Origin: Roseicyclus sediminis
GTDB lineage: Bacteria > Pseudomonadota > Alphaproteobacteria > Rhodobacterales > Rhodobacteraceae
Reading direction: 5' to 3'
Assembly: GCF_025515305.1 (NCBI RefSeq)
Contig: NZ_JAOPHT010000004.1
Coordinates: 1-64,000 of the forward strand
Length of the DNA: 64,000 bases
Shown: piece by piece, positions 17,806-28,061 of the stretch
Numbering within the stretch: the first letter of the stretch is position 1
How the letters are laid out: every line of letters begins with the position of its first letter
Program-made: the position numbers and the translations under genes
Notes under the pieces: model-generated
The model's database searches: none
What the model was told of the DNA's origin: nothing
What the model saw: only the letters and a program-made list of their open reading frames with translations

Positions 17806-18771
17806 CTATCCGGGGATGGTCACCACGACCTTCCCGGCCACGCCGCGGTCCTTCAGAAGGGCCAGCGCCTCGTCCGCCAGGGCCAGCGGCCGCGTTGCCC
17901 CGACATGCGGGCGAAGCCGCCCCTCGGCGTACATCGCCATGAGCTCGGCGAGGCTGCCGGTCAGGACATCCGGCGCGAACCGCATGTAGCCGCCCCAGTA
18001 GAAGCCGATGACGTCGACGTTCTTGACCAGCAGGTGATTCGCCGGGATCTGCGGCACCTCACCGCTGGCAAAGCCGATCGCCAGAATGCGCCCCTCGGGG
18101 TTGGTGGCCCGGAGCGCCTCGTTGAACATGCCCCCGCCGACCGCGTCGTAGACCACGTCGGCCCCGCCGAGCGCCTTGACCTCTGACCTTATGTCGGCCG
18201 TGCGCGCGTCGATCAGGTGACGGGCGCCCGCCGCCTGCGCCGCCTGAAGCTTGTCCGGTCCGCGCGCCACCGCGATCACCTCGGCGCCCATGGCCGCGCC
18301 AAGCTCGACCGCCGTCAGGCCGACCCCACCCGCCGCGCCCAGAACGAGAAGGCGCTCGCCCTCGCGCAATCGTGCGCGGCGGGTCAGCGCAAGGTGGCTC
18401 GTGCCGTAGGCCACGAGAAAACCCGCCGCCTCCTCGAAGGGCATGGTGTCGGGGATGGGCACGCAGCGCGCCGCCGGGAAGACCCCGAACTCGGCCAGCC
18501 CGCCCGCGCCGGCGAACACCGCGACGCGCGTGCCCGGCGCGGGCGCGGTCACGCCCGGACCCGTCGCCTCGACGGTGCCCGCGATTTCCATGCCCATCGT
18601 GAACGGGGGCGGAGGCGTGTCCTGGTACTTTCCCTGCATCATGAGGAGGTCGGCGAAATTGAGACCGCAGGCGGCGATCCGAACGAGCACTTCGCCCGGC
18701 CCGGCCTCGGGCTGCTCGACCTCGGCAAGCGCCGGCGCCTGCGAAAATGCCGTGACACGGAACGCCTTCAT
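17806..18771 (-). CDS. NADPH:quinone oxidoreductase-like MDR-family reductase
   Basis: A 321-residue zinc-independent medium-chain reductase. It has the N-terminal GroES-like fold with ACGLNFADLLMMQGKYQ (about 33-49) and a Rossmann nucleotide site LVLGAAGGVGLTAVELG (about 144-160). QOR members reduce quinones or enoyl substrates with NADPH. The substrate cannot be told from sequence. Confidence 0.88.
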   Translation of the reverse strand: MKAFRVTAFSQAPALAEVEQPEAGPGEVLVRIAACGLNFADLLMMQGKYQDTPPPPFTMGMEIAGTVEATGPGVTAPAPGTRVAVFAGAGGLAEFGVFPAARCVPIPDTMPFEEAAGFLVAYGTSHLALTRRARLREGERLLVLGAAGGVGLTAVELGAAMGAEVIAVARGPDKLQAAQAAGARHLIDARTADIRSEVKALGGADVVYDAVGGGMFNEALRATNPEGRILAIGFASGEVPQIPANHLLVKNVDVIGFYWGGYMRFAPDVLTGSLAELMAMYAEGRLRPHVGATRPLALADEALALLKDRGVAGKVVVTIPG

Positions 18772-19065
18772 CCTCCGTTTCCTCCCCTATCGAGTTCGCC
18801 CGACCCTAGCGCGCGCCACCCCGCCGGGCCAGATGCCGCGCTGCTGCGTTGCAATGCACGCTTTGGGCGAGTAAGGTGACGGGGTACGCACGTTCAGATG
18901 TATCGAGACTGACTTGTCGGGGAAAGCGTTCCACTTGGGATTGATCCCGGGACGCGCCGCGCTACCTCCCCAACTGTCGCGTGAGTTGAGCGGTACTCGC
19001 CACAGGGTATTGCTCCAGGGACCAGGACGGCATGACAAGGTTTGACATCACATGAGGAGAGCTTC

Positions 19066-19452
19066 GTGAAGCACCCAGTGGACGTTCACGTCGGCAAGCG
19101 GGTTCGCCATCGCCGTTGGATGGTTGGCATGACCCAGCAGCAATTGGCCGAAAAGGTCGGGATCAAGTTCCAGCAGATCCAGAAATACGAGACGGGCATG
19201 AACCGCGTGAGCGCGTCCAGGCTGTGGGATATCTCCGAGGCGCTCTCGGTGCCGGTCAGCTACTTCTTCGAAGGCATGGAGAAGGGCGAGGCGGCGGAAC
19301 CCGCTCAGGACGGCGCCGACGCGGCACTCCCCGGCGACATCCTCGCCGACAAGGAAGCGCTCGAGCTTATCCGCTCCTACTACGCGATCCCCGAAAACCA
19401 GCGCCGCCGCCTGTTCGAACTGGCGCGCGTCCTGTCCGAGGCCGCCGCCTGA
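19066..19452 (+). CDS. XRE-family helix-turn-helix regulator
   Basis: A 128-residue protein with a Cro/CI HTH (GMTQQQLAEKVGIKFQQIQKYE, about 21-42). I place the start at GTG 19066 because GAGGAGA lies just upstream and the resulting MKHPVDVHVGKR start matches the known Rhodobacteraceae family. A TTG at 19042 would add eight residues. Members of this family are conserved single-copy regulators in the group, with no assigned target. Confidence 0.85.
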   Translation: MKHPVDVHVGKRVRHRRWMVGMTQQQLAEKVGIKFQQIQKYETGMNRVSASRLWDISEALSVPVSYFFEGMEKGEAAEPAQDGADAALPGDILADKEALELIRSYYAIPENQRRRLFELARVLSEAAA

Positions 19453-19549
19453 GGCAGCCCCCGGCTTGACCCCGCGCCGGGGTCATGCAACTTCGACCGG
19501 TGCCGCCTCCAGACCGGCGGCCCCGCCGAAGGACGTCAAGGGCCCGTTC

Positions 19550-20395
19550 ATGTCATCCCAATCCCGTGACACCGGCGCCTTTCGCCTGCCCGATCGCGAC
19601 ATCCCCTCCGTCATCGCCACCGCCCACGCCCTTGCCGAAGCCGCGCGGCGCGAGACCTTGCGCCATTTCCGCGCCGAGGGGCTCGAAACCCGGGACAAGA
19701 GCCTTCTCGGAGCAGGCCGTTTCGATCCCGTGACCGAGGCAGACCGCGCAGCCGAGGCCGCGATGCGCGCGATTCTCGCCGAACGCCGCCCAGCGGACGG
19801 CATCCTCGGCGAAGAGGCGGAGGACGTTCCCGGCACCTCGGGTCTGACCTGGGTGCTCGACCCGATCGACGGGACGCGGGGCTTCATCACCGGCACGCCG
19901 ACCTGGGGTGTCCTGATCGCGCTATGCGATGCCGTGGGGCCGCTTTATGGCATCATCGACCAGCCCTATATCGGCGAGCGGTTCGAGGGCGGCCTTGGGC
20001 GGGCGCGCCTGACCGGCCCTCGGGGTGGGCGCGGGCTTGGCGCCCGTCCTGCCGCGGCGCTCGATGCCGCAACGCTCTTTTCCACCTTCCCCGAGGTCGG
20101 ATCCGCCGCCGAGCGCGCGGGCTTCGAGGCCGTGCGCGATGCGGTGAAGCTCACGCGCTACGGCATGGACTGCTACGCCTATGCTCTGATCGCGGCGGGG
20201 CAGGTCGATCTCGTGATCGAGGCGGGACTGCACCCTTACGACATCTGCGCGCCGATCGCGGTGATCGAGGCGGCGGGCGGCATCGTCACCGACTGGCAGG
20301 GCGGGCCGGCCCATGGCGGCGGCCGGGTCCTGGCGGCCTCGGGCCCGGCGGTTCACGCCGAGGCGCTGGAGATCCTGCGGCAGGTGCCGCAGTGA
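19550..20395 (+). CDS. hisN: Inositol-monophosphatase-family phosphatase, HisN-type histidinol-phosphatase
   Basis: A 281-residue lithium-sensitive phosphatase-fold protein with metal motifs LGEEAED (about 84-90), WVLDPIDGTRGFITG (about 102-116) and HPYDICAPIAVIEAAGG near 226. This subfamily dephosphorylates histidinol phosphate in actinobacteria and many alphaproteobacteria, but specificity is inferred. Start at 19550 follows a CAAGGG. An upstream ATG would add 28 residues of low conservation. Its stop overlaps the next start as GTGA, indicating coupling. Confidence 0.75.
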   Translation: MSSQSRDTGAFRLPDRDIPSVIATAHALAEAARRETLRHFRAEGLETRDKSLLGAGRFDPVTEADRAAEAAMRAILAERRPADGILGEEAEDVPGTSGLTWVLDPIDGTRGFITGTPTWGVLIALCDAVGPLYGIIDQPYIGERFEGGLGRARLTGPRGGRGLGARPAAALDAATLFSTFPEVGSAAERAGFEAVRDAVKLTRYGMDCYAYALIAAGQVDLVIEAGLHPYDICAPIAVIEAAGGIVTDWQGGPAHGGGRVLAASGPAVHAEALEILRQVPQ

Positions 20396-21732
20396 GCGAG
20401 GTCCTGATCCGCGGTGCGGCCTGCATCGTCACCATGGACGATGCCGGGACGGAGCTGCGGGACGCCGATATCCTGGTCCGGAACGGACAGATAATCGAGG
20501 TCGGCCAAGGGCTTGAGGGCGGTGCACGTGTCGTCGACGCACGCGGTTGCCTGGTGACGCCGGGCCTTGTGAACACCCATCACCACCTGTTCCAGACGCT
20601 GACGCGTGCCGTGCCCGCGGCACAGGACGCGGAGTTGTTCGGCTGGCTGCAGGCGCTCTACCCGATCTGGGCGCGCTTCACGCCCGAGCATTTCCATGTC
20701 TCCGCCCTGTCGGGGCTGGCCGAGCTCGCCTTGTCGGGCTGCACGATGACGTCGGATCACATGTACCTCTTTCCCAACGGGGCGCGGCTCGACGACACGA
20801 TCGCGGCGGCGGGCGAGATCGGCCTGCGGTTCCATGCCACCCGTGGCGCGATGTCGATCGGGCAGTCGGCCGGGGGGCTGCCGCCCGACGCGCTGGTCGA
20901 GGACGAGGCGGCGATCCTGAGGGACTGCGTCCGCGTGATCGATGCATTCCACGATCCCGCGCCCGGCGCGATGGTGCGGGTCGGCGTCGCGCCCTGTTCG
21001 CCCTTCTCGGTCAGCCGCGAGTTGATGCGCGACGCCGCGCTTCTGGCGCGGGACAAGGGCGTGATGCTGCATACTCATCTCGCCGAGAACGACGAGGACG
21101 TGGCCTATTCGCTCGAGAAATTCGGCTGCCGGCCCGGGCAATACGCCGAGGATCTCGGTTGGACCGGTCCTGATGTCTGGCATGCCCATTGCGTGAAGCT
21201 CGACGCGCAAGAGATTGATCTTTTTGCCAGAACCTCCACCGGAGTCGCCCATTGCCCCTGTTCCAACTGCCGCCTCGCCTCGGGTATCGCGCCCGTGGCC
21301 GCGATGCGGCGCGCAGGTGTGCGCGTGGGGCTCGGCGTCGATGGTTCCGCTTCCAACGACAGCGGCAATCTCGTGGCCGAGGCCCGGCAGGCGATGCTGC
21401 TTCAGCGCGTCGCCTCGGGTGCCGGGGCATTCTCGCCCCGCGCCGCACTGCGGCTTGCCACACGTGGCGGCGCCGAAATCCTTGGGCGGGGGACGGAATG
21501 TGGGCAGATCGTGCAGGGGTTCCGCGCCGATCTGGCGATCTGGGACATGACCGGGGTAGAGGCCGCTGGCTCCTGGGACCCTGCCGCGCTCCTGCTGGCG
21601 GGGCCGAGCCGGGTGCGCGACCTCTTCGTCGAGGGACGTCCTGTCGTGCGGGGCGGCCAACTCGTCACGACCGATCTCGACACGATCCTGCATCGTCAGC
21701 GGGCCCTTGCCGAGGCCTTGGCTGCGGGTTGA
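20392..21732 (+). CDS. 8-oxoguanine deaminase / TrzN-AtzA-like amidohydrolase
   Basis: A 446-residue amidohydrolase of cytosine-deaminase subtype. Metal ligands and motifs: NTHHHLFQTLTRA near 58-70, MLHTHLAEND near 224, WHAHCVKLD near 260 and VGLGVDGSASNDSGN near 312. The HHHLFQ and SASND texture is that of the 8-oxoguanine deaminases of Pseudomonas and Rhodobacterales, which turn 8-oxoguanine into uric acid. It starts at GTG 20392 overlapping the phosphatase stop. A much longer in-frame stretch upstream is a shadow of the phosphatase. Confidence 0.82.
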   Translation: MSEVLIRGAACIVTMDDAGTELRDADILVRNGQIIEVGQGLEGGARVVDARGCLVTPGLVNTHHHLFQTLTRAVPAAQDAELFGWLQALYPIWARFTPEHFHVSALSGLAELALSGCTMTSDHMYLFPNGARLDDTIAAAGEIGLRFHATRGAMSIGQSAGGLPPDALVEDEAAILRDCVRVIDAFHDPAPGAMVRVGVAPCSPFSVSRELMRDAALLARDKGVMLHTHLAENDEDVAYSLEKFGCRPGQYAEDLGWTGPDVWHAHCVKLDAQEIDLFARTSTGVAHCPCSNCRLASGIAPVAAMRRAGVRVGLGVDGSASNDSGNLVAEARQAMLLQRVASGAGAFSPRAALRLATRGGAEILGRGTECGQIVQGFRADLAIWDMTGVEAAGSWDPAALLLAGPSRVRDLFVEGRPVVRGGQLVTTDLDTILHRQRALAEALAAG

Positions 21733-21940
21733 GGCTTGTGTAATTGCAATGTTTGCGGCTGTGAAGTGCGGAAAAATCGGCCAATAGTTTTCCACTTTCC
21801 CGCATTCATTCAATTCGATCCACAAGCGACCGTCGGCGAGGCCCCGGTGATCGGTGGCATTCGAGTCACCCTGCCCTTGCCGTCAGGGGCGGCGTCGCGC
21901 ATCCTGCGGCCGAGGCAGTTTCACGGCAAGGAGCCCCGAC

Positions 21941-22405
21941 ATGCGCCGCTTCACGCTCCCCTTTCTGTTCGCGGCCGCCCTTGCGGCCTGCACGCCCGCG
22001 CCCGGGACCGAGCGCGTCTCGGCGGGTGAGACCGTAGATATCGCTTCGGCGGGCACGCAACTGTCGCTGCAGCGGGCGCAAAACGGGATCGTCCGGCCGC
22101 TCGGCTATTCGCCGGCGCTTCAGGCCGCGGCCGAGACGCATGCCGAGTACCTCAGCCGCACCGGCAACTTCAGCCATGCGGGCCCCGGGGGATCGACCCC
22201 GCGCAGCCGCGCGGCGCGCGCCGGATACCGCTCCTGCCTGACGGCGGAGAACATCGCGCGCGGTCAGCCGGACATCCGCAGCGTAGTCGCCGAATGGATG
22301 AACAGCCCCGGCCACCGAGCGAACATCCTGAACGCGCAGGTGACGCAATACGGCTTCGCGCGGGCGGGATCGGTCTGGGTCCTCGTGCTCGCAAGGCCCT
22401 GCTGA
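21941..22405 (+). CDS. CAP-domain (SCP/PR-1-like) lipoprotein
   Basis: A 154-residue secreted protein. The start at 21941 follows AAGGAG and opens a lipoprotein signal (LFAAALAAC, Cys18 region). The CAP core is visible: AAETHAEYLSRTGNFSHAGPGG and a C-terminal SVVAEWMNSPGHRANILN with the His/Glu pair typical of the fold. Bacterial CAP proteins are extracytoplasmic; their activity is mostly undefined. The 208 bases upstream hold no gene. Confidence 0.88.
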   Translation: MRRFTLPFLFAAALAACTPAPGTERVSAGETVDIASAGTQLSLQRAQNGIVRPLGYSPALQAAAETHAEYLSRTGNFSHAGPGGSTPRSRAARAGYRSCLTAENIARGQPDIRSVVAEWMNSPGHRANILNAQVTQYGFARAGSVWVLVLARPC

Positions 22406-22410
22406 AACAA

Positions 22411-22445
22411 GAAAAAAGGCCCCGGGCTCCTCCTCCCGGGACCTT
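22411..22445 (-). terminator. Rho-independent terminator of ilvC
   Basis: Minus-strand stem GGTCCCGGGAG/CTCCCCGGGGCC-like hairpin followed by TTTTTTC. It sits 24 bases after the ilvC stop and immediately past the CAP-protein stop on the other strand, where it may also end that transcript. Confidence 0.8.
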
Positions 22446-22468
22446 CCATTCCACGCCTCGGCGCGGTC

Positions 22469-24082
<1,614 letters not shown>

Positions 24083-24086
<4 letters not shown>

Positions 24087-24544
24087 GCCTGGATCTCGAC
24101 GCCACCGACCGCGCGATCCTGCGCGCGCTGAGCGAGGATGCGACGCTGAAGGCGAGCGCGCTTGGGCGGCGCGTGGGACTCAGCCAGTCGGCGGCCTGGC
24201 GGCGGGTCCGGCGACTGACGGAGGCGGGTATCCTCGGCCCGCGGCGACTCGACCTCGACCTCGAGGCGCTGGGCTTCGGTGTGACCGTGTTCCTGGGCGT
24301 GAAGCTCGCCGCGAAGGGGCGCGTCAGCCTCGAGGATTTCGAGCGCGCAGTCTCGGCTATTCCCGAGGTCCAGACCGTCGAGCATGTCCTCGGCCTATAT
24401 GACTACCGGCTACGCGTCGTGGCGCGCGACCTGCCGGATTTCGAGCGCGTGCTGAGGCGGCGGATCATGACATTGCCGGGCGTGGGCGGTGTCGAGGCGA
24501 ACGTACTTTTGTCCGAAGAAAGGCGGCCCGGCCCAATTGGCTAA
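24083..24544 (+). CDS. Lrp/AsnC-family transcriptional regulator 2
   Basis: A 153-residue Lrp-type protein, HTH in the first 50 residues (SALGRRVGLSQSAAWRRVRRLTEAGIL) and a RAM domain behind. It starts 4 bases inside the preceding Lrp gene. The two proteins differ clearly in sequence, so they are not a recent tandem duplication. Coupled translation would favour mixed oligomers. Confidence 0.88.
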
Positions 24545-24591
24545 GCATTTCGGCCATACAGCCGCCAACATCATCTGCTCAGACTCACCTC

Positions 24592-25380
24592 ATGAAACAC
24601 GAGCAGAACATTCCGCCCCAGCGCCCCGTCCGCGTCGCGTCCGGTGGCCCGTTCCATCGCCTTGTCGAAGAGGCCTACCGCCGTTTCGACCGACCCGCGC
24701 CGCGTCATGCGCCGGGATGTTCCTGTGCGCTCTGCGCAGATCGGGCGCAGGCCCGGCTGCTTTCTGGGCGTGCCGCGCGCGACTGGACATCCGAGGACGT
24801 GACCGCCTGGCTGGCCCGTGCCGCGGGAGAAGAGCGCGGACGCTCCGGTATCCAGGTCGTCTCGCGGACCGATCGTGCGGTCTTCCGTTTCCTTCTGCCG
24901 CGCATCCTCGAGATGCTGGCCGCGGGCCACCTTCCACAGGGTGAGGACCTTGGCCGGGCCATGGCGCAGTTCGCCCCGGGTCGTGCCGACAGCTGGCCCG
25001 AGGCCGAGTGGGCCTTCCTGCAGCGGTTTGCGGGCCAGATGCTCGACCGGGCTATCATCGACGAGGACTGGCCGCTCGGTCTTTTCGAGACGATGCAGCT
25101 ATTGTCCGATGGCGGCTGGCCGCTTCAGCGTTTGCTGCGGCAGGCGATGGCCGATCCCGAGCTTCCCGCCGCGCTGTCGCGTCTGTGGGGGCGTGCGGGG
25201 CGCCGTGACACGCTGTTCCCCGGCACCTGGTCCACCGGTGCGGGGCGGATGCTGTGCGAGACTTTCGTTTCGCCGCTGATGGTCGAGCGGATCATGAACT
25301 TCGCCATGGCTGACGGCACGACGGCTGACGAATACGATGCCGCGATGCGGGCGGCCGACCGTCTGCTGCGCGGTCTCTGA
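24592..25380 (+). CDS. Conserved-looking hypothetical protein
   Basis: A 262-residue soluble protein with no motif I can name. The N-terminal part has a Cys cluster (PGCSCALCADRA, about 39-50) that could hold a metal, and the rest is a mostly helical sequence rich in Ala, Leu and Arg. No signal peptide or membrane helix. It is convergent with the UbiH-type gene. Codon use matches its neighbours, so it is likely a resident gene. Confidence 0.7.
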   Translation: MKHEQNIPPQRPVRVASGGPFHRLVEEAYRRFDRPAPRHAPGCSCALCADRAQARLLSGRAARDWTSEDVTAWLARAAGEERGRSGIQVVSRTDRAVFRFLLPRILEMLAAGHLPQGEDLGRAMAQFAPGRADSWPEAEWAFLQRFAGQMLDRAIIDEDWPLGLFETMQLLSDGGWPLQRLLRQAMADPELPAALSRLWGRAGRRDTLFPGTWSTGAGRMLCETFVSPLMVERIMNFAMADGTTADEYDAAMRAADRLLRGL

Positions 25381-25386
25381 CGGAAA

Positions 25387-26607
25387 TCAGCCCCGGGCGC
25401 CGAGCCCGGTCTGCATCAGGACCCGACGGACGGGCGCCACGCGATAGATCGCGTCGAGCGCGCGCATCCGCATGTCCCTCAATCCTTGCGCCTCGACCAT
25501 CGAGGCGCGGTTCAGCGCGTCGATCCCGGTCACGCGGGCGACGACCTCGGCATGCCGCGCGCGGGCGTAGCGCTGCAGGAGCGGGCGGGCGCCCGGGTCG
25601 TCCCGATGCGCCTCCGCGAGATCCAGAAGCGTCCGCAGGTCGGCGAGGCTCATGTTCAGGCCCTGTGCGCCGATGGGTGGCAGTACATGTGCCGCCTCGG
25701 CGATAAGTGCGGTCCGCTCGCCCTCCATCCGGTCGGCGATCTGGCTGATGATCGGCCAGACGGTGCGTTGCGACACCAGTTTCAGCGGACCGAAGAGATG
25801 CGCGGAGCGTTCCGTCATCGCCGCCTCGAATTCGGGAATATCCAGCGCCAACAGGCGCTTGATCTCTGGCCCGCGCTCCATCCAGACGATGGCGGAGGAG
25901 GGGCGCGCGATCCCGTCCTCGCCGGTCCAGTCCGGCAGCGGCACCAGCGTGAAGGGGCCGCCCGAGCGGTGGATCTCGGTCGAGACATTTTCATGCGGGA
26001 TCGGGTGGGTGACGGCGAAGGCCAGCGCCTTCTGCCCGTAACGCAGCGTCCGCACCCCGATCCCCGCGGCCTCCCGCACGGGCGATGTGCGTCCGTCCGC
26101 CCCCACGATCAGCTTCGCGCGCAGGCGCGTTCCATCGCTGAGCGTCACGCGCGCCTCCTCGGCGCGGGTCAGGACATGCGCGGTCCCCGTGCCGGGGCGG
26201 AACTCGGCGAGCGGGAGCGTGGCGAGGTGCGCCACCATCTCGCGCCGGAGCAGCCAGTTGGGAAGGTTCCAGCCAAAGGGTTTGTCCGAGATGTCCGCGG
26301 CGTCGAAGTCGTGCGCCACGCGCGGCTCCGGCACTTCGCCGCCCGCGTCCACGATGCGCATGACCTGCAGAGGCATGGCGTGGGGCGCCAGACGATCCCA
26401 CAGGCCGATCCGGTCGAGGAAGGCCTGGCTGGGCTGCAGGAAGGCCGTGGTGCGCAGGTCGGCACCCTTGGCCTCGCGGTTGGTCACGGGCGGGGCCGGG
26501 TCGGCGCAAAGCGTGCGGAAGCCCGCCTGTGCGAAGGCGATGGCCGCGGTCAACCCGGCGACACCGCCACCGGACACGAAGACGTCGATATCCACGATCT
26601 CGTTCAT
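25387..26607 (-). CDS. UbiH/UbiF/VisC/Coq6-family FAD monooxygenase
   Basis: A 406-residue flavoprotein hydroxylase. The FAD Rossmann motif DVFVSGGGVAGLTAAIAFAQAG is at about 7-28, the second FAD motif GADGRTSPVREAAGI near 158, and the UbiH signature LIAEAAHVLPPIGAQGLNMSLADL near 290. Such enzymes hydroxylate the ring in ubiquinone synthesis; the position hydroxylated is not deducible. I choose ATG 26607 over a codon nine residues upstream because the FAD strand then begins at the usual distance. Confidence 0.9.
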   Translation of the reverse strand: MNEIVDIDVFVSGGGVAGLTAAIAFAQAGFRTLCADPAPPVTNREAKGADLRTTAFLQPSQAFLDRIGLWDRLAPHAMPLQVMRIVDAGGEVPEPRVAHDFDAADISDKPFGWNLPNWLLRREMVAHLATLPLAEFRPGTGTAHVLTRAEEARVTLSDGTRLRAKLIVGADGRTSPVREAAGIGVRTLRYGQKALAFAVTHPIPHENVSTEIHRSGGPFTLVPLPDWTGEDGIARPSSAIVWMERGPEIKRLLALDIPEFEAAMTERSAHLFGPLKLVSQRTVWPIISQIADRMEGERTALIAEAAHVLPPIGAQGLNMSLADLRTLLDLAEAHRDDPGARPLLQRYARARHAEVVARVTGIDALNRASMVEAQGLRDMRMRALDAIYRVAPVRRVLMQTGLGARG

Positions 26608-26668
26608 GGGCGGGAAGATAGGGCGGGGGCCCATGCGCTTCGACGCGGCACTCTGTCCTGCCGGGGGC

Positions 26669-27316
26669 TCAGGGCCTTAGAAGCCCGAGGAACGCCGCGA
26701 GGTCGTCCGTGTGGTGGTGGATATGCTCGGCCGGTTCCGGTTCCGGCGCGACATGGACCGTGCGCATCCCCATGGCGTGGGGCGCGGCGAGGTTGCGGGG
26801 ATCGTCCTCGAACATCGCGGCGCGCGCGGGGTTCAGCCCGTCGCGGGCGAAGACCGTCTCGAAGGCGTCGCGCCGCGGCTTGGGCCGGTATCCCGCGTGC
26901 TCCACCCCGTAGACCGCGTCGAACAGGCCCGAGAAACCGCGCGCCGCCAGCACCCGCGCGGCATAGGGCGCGCTGCCGTTGGTGTAGACGATCCGGCGCC
27001 CCGGCAGGGCGGCGATGCGATCCGCCAGCACTTCGTCGGGGCTCAGCACGCTGAAGTCGATCTCGTGCACTTCCTCCAGGTAAGGCTCGGGATCGACGCC
27101 GTGATGCTCGATCAGGCCTGCCAGCGTCGTGCCGTGGATGCGCCAGTAGTCGTGGCGCAGCCGGTCGGCCTCCTCCGCGCCGACGCCGGCCACGCGCATG
27201 ACATAGGCCGTCATCCGGGCATTGATCTGCTCGAACAACGCCGTCTCGGGCGGGTAGAGCGTGTTGTCGAGGTCGAAGACCCAGGTCTCGACATGGGAAA
27301 AGCGTTCTGCGGGCAT
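26669..27316 (-). CDS. Pyrimidine 5'-nucleotidase-type HAD phosphatase
   Basis: A 215-residue HAD-superfamily protein with motif I VFDLDNTLYPPE (about 14-25), motif II VYTNGS (about 105) and the late Asp motif MFEDDPRNLAAPHAMGM (about 165-181). The SDT1/pyrimidine 5'-nucleotidase subgroup shares the NTLYP text. Substrate is inferred. A GTG two codons upstream (27322) is an alternative start. Divergent from the GntR gene. Confidence 0.82.
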   Translation of the reverse strand: MPAERFSHVETWVFDLDNTLYPPETALFEQINARMTAYVMRVAGVGAEEADRLRHDYWRIHGTTLAGLIEHHGVDPEPYLEEVHEIDFSVLSPDEVLADRIAALPGRRIVYTNGSAPYAARVLAARGFSGLFDAVYGVEHAGYRPKPRRDAFETVFARDGLNPARAAMFEDDPRNLAAPHAMGMRTVHVAPEPEPAEHIHHHTDDLAAFLGLLRP

Positions 27317-27410
27317 GGTCACGACCTAGGGCCTTGTGTCGCCCTTTGTCCAGTCTGGACAAGGGGGTGCGCGCTCCATAGCGTGACGGAATGCAAAGGG
27401 ATACCGAGAT

Positions 27411-28058
27411 ATGAAGCCAAAGGCCCTGCCGCACCGCGACGCCTACGACCTGATCCTCGATGCGATCGACCAGGGGATCTACCGCCCCGGCGACCGGCTG
27501 GTGGAAAGCGAACTGGCCGACCGCTTCGGCGTGAGCCGCACGCCGATCCGCGAGGCGTTGCAGCGTCTGGAGACCCAGAGCCTTCTGACCCGCGATGGCC
27601 GCTCGCTGATCGTGGCCTCGCTCGACCACGCGCAGATGGCCGAGCTTTATGCCGTCCGGCAGGAGCTGGAGGGGCTGGCCGCGCGCCTCGCCGCCCAGCA
27701 CGCCGCGGAAGAGGAGGTCCAGGTCCTGCGCGACATGGTTGAGGCCGACCACGCGCTTCTCGGCGATCCCGAGGCGCTGGCACGCGCCAACCGGCGGTTC
27801 CATCACCAGATCCATCTCGCCTCGCACAACCGCTTCCTCGTGCAGCAGCTCGACCTCGTCTACCGCTCCATGGCGCTGATGGCGCGCACGTCGCTTGCCG
27901 CCGCGGGGCGGGGTGAGAAGGCGCTGCAGGAACATGCGGCGATCGTGGACGCCATCGGCGAGCGCGACGGGGCGCGCGCGGCGCAGGCGCTGAAGGACCA
28001 TCTGTCGATCGCTTTCGTCGTCCGGCTGAAGGAAGAGGCGGGCACCACCGGCGGCTGA
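27411..28058 (+). CDS. GntR-family (FCD domain) transcriptional regulator
   Basis: A 215-residue regulator with an N-terminal wHTH (DRFGVSRTPIREALQRLETQSLL, about 38-60) and a C-terminal all-helical FCD ligand domain with the metal-type HH pattern (ANRRFHHQIH, about 124-133). FadR/FCD members sense organic acids or similar metabolites. Its target is unknown. The 3' end abuts the convergent glycosyltransferase gene. Confidence 0.9.
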   Translation: MKPKALPHRDAYDLILDAIDQGIYRPGDRLVESELADRFGVSRTPIREALQRLETQSLLTRDGRSLIVASLDHAQMAELYAVRQELEGLAARLAAQHAAEEEVQVLRDMVEADHALLGDPEALARANRRFHHQIHLASHNRFLVQQLDLVYRSMALMARTSLAAAGRGEKALQEHAAIVDAIGERDGARAAQALKDHLSIAFVVRLKEEAGTTGG

Positions 28059-28061
28059 GGC

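Noticed and set aside
19924-20391. N-terminal extension of the 8-oxoguanine deaminase
   Set aside because: That stretch is the phosphatase gene in another frame; the deaminase domain begins at GTG 20392.
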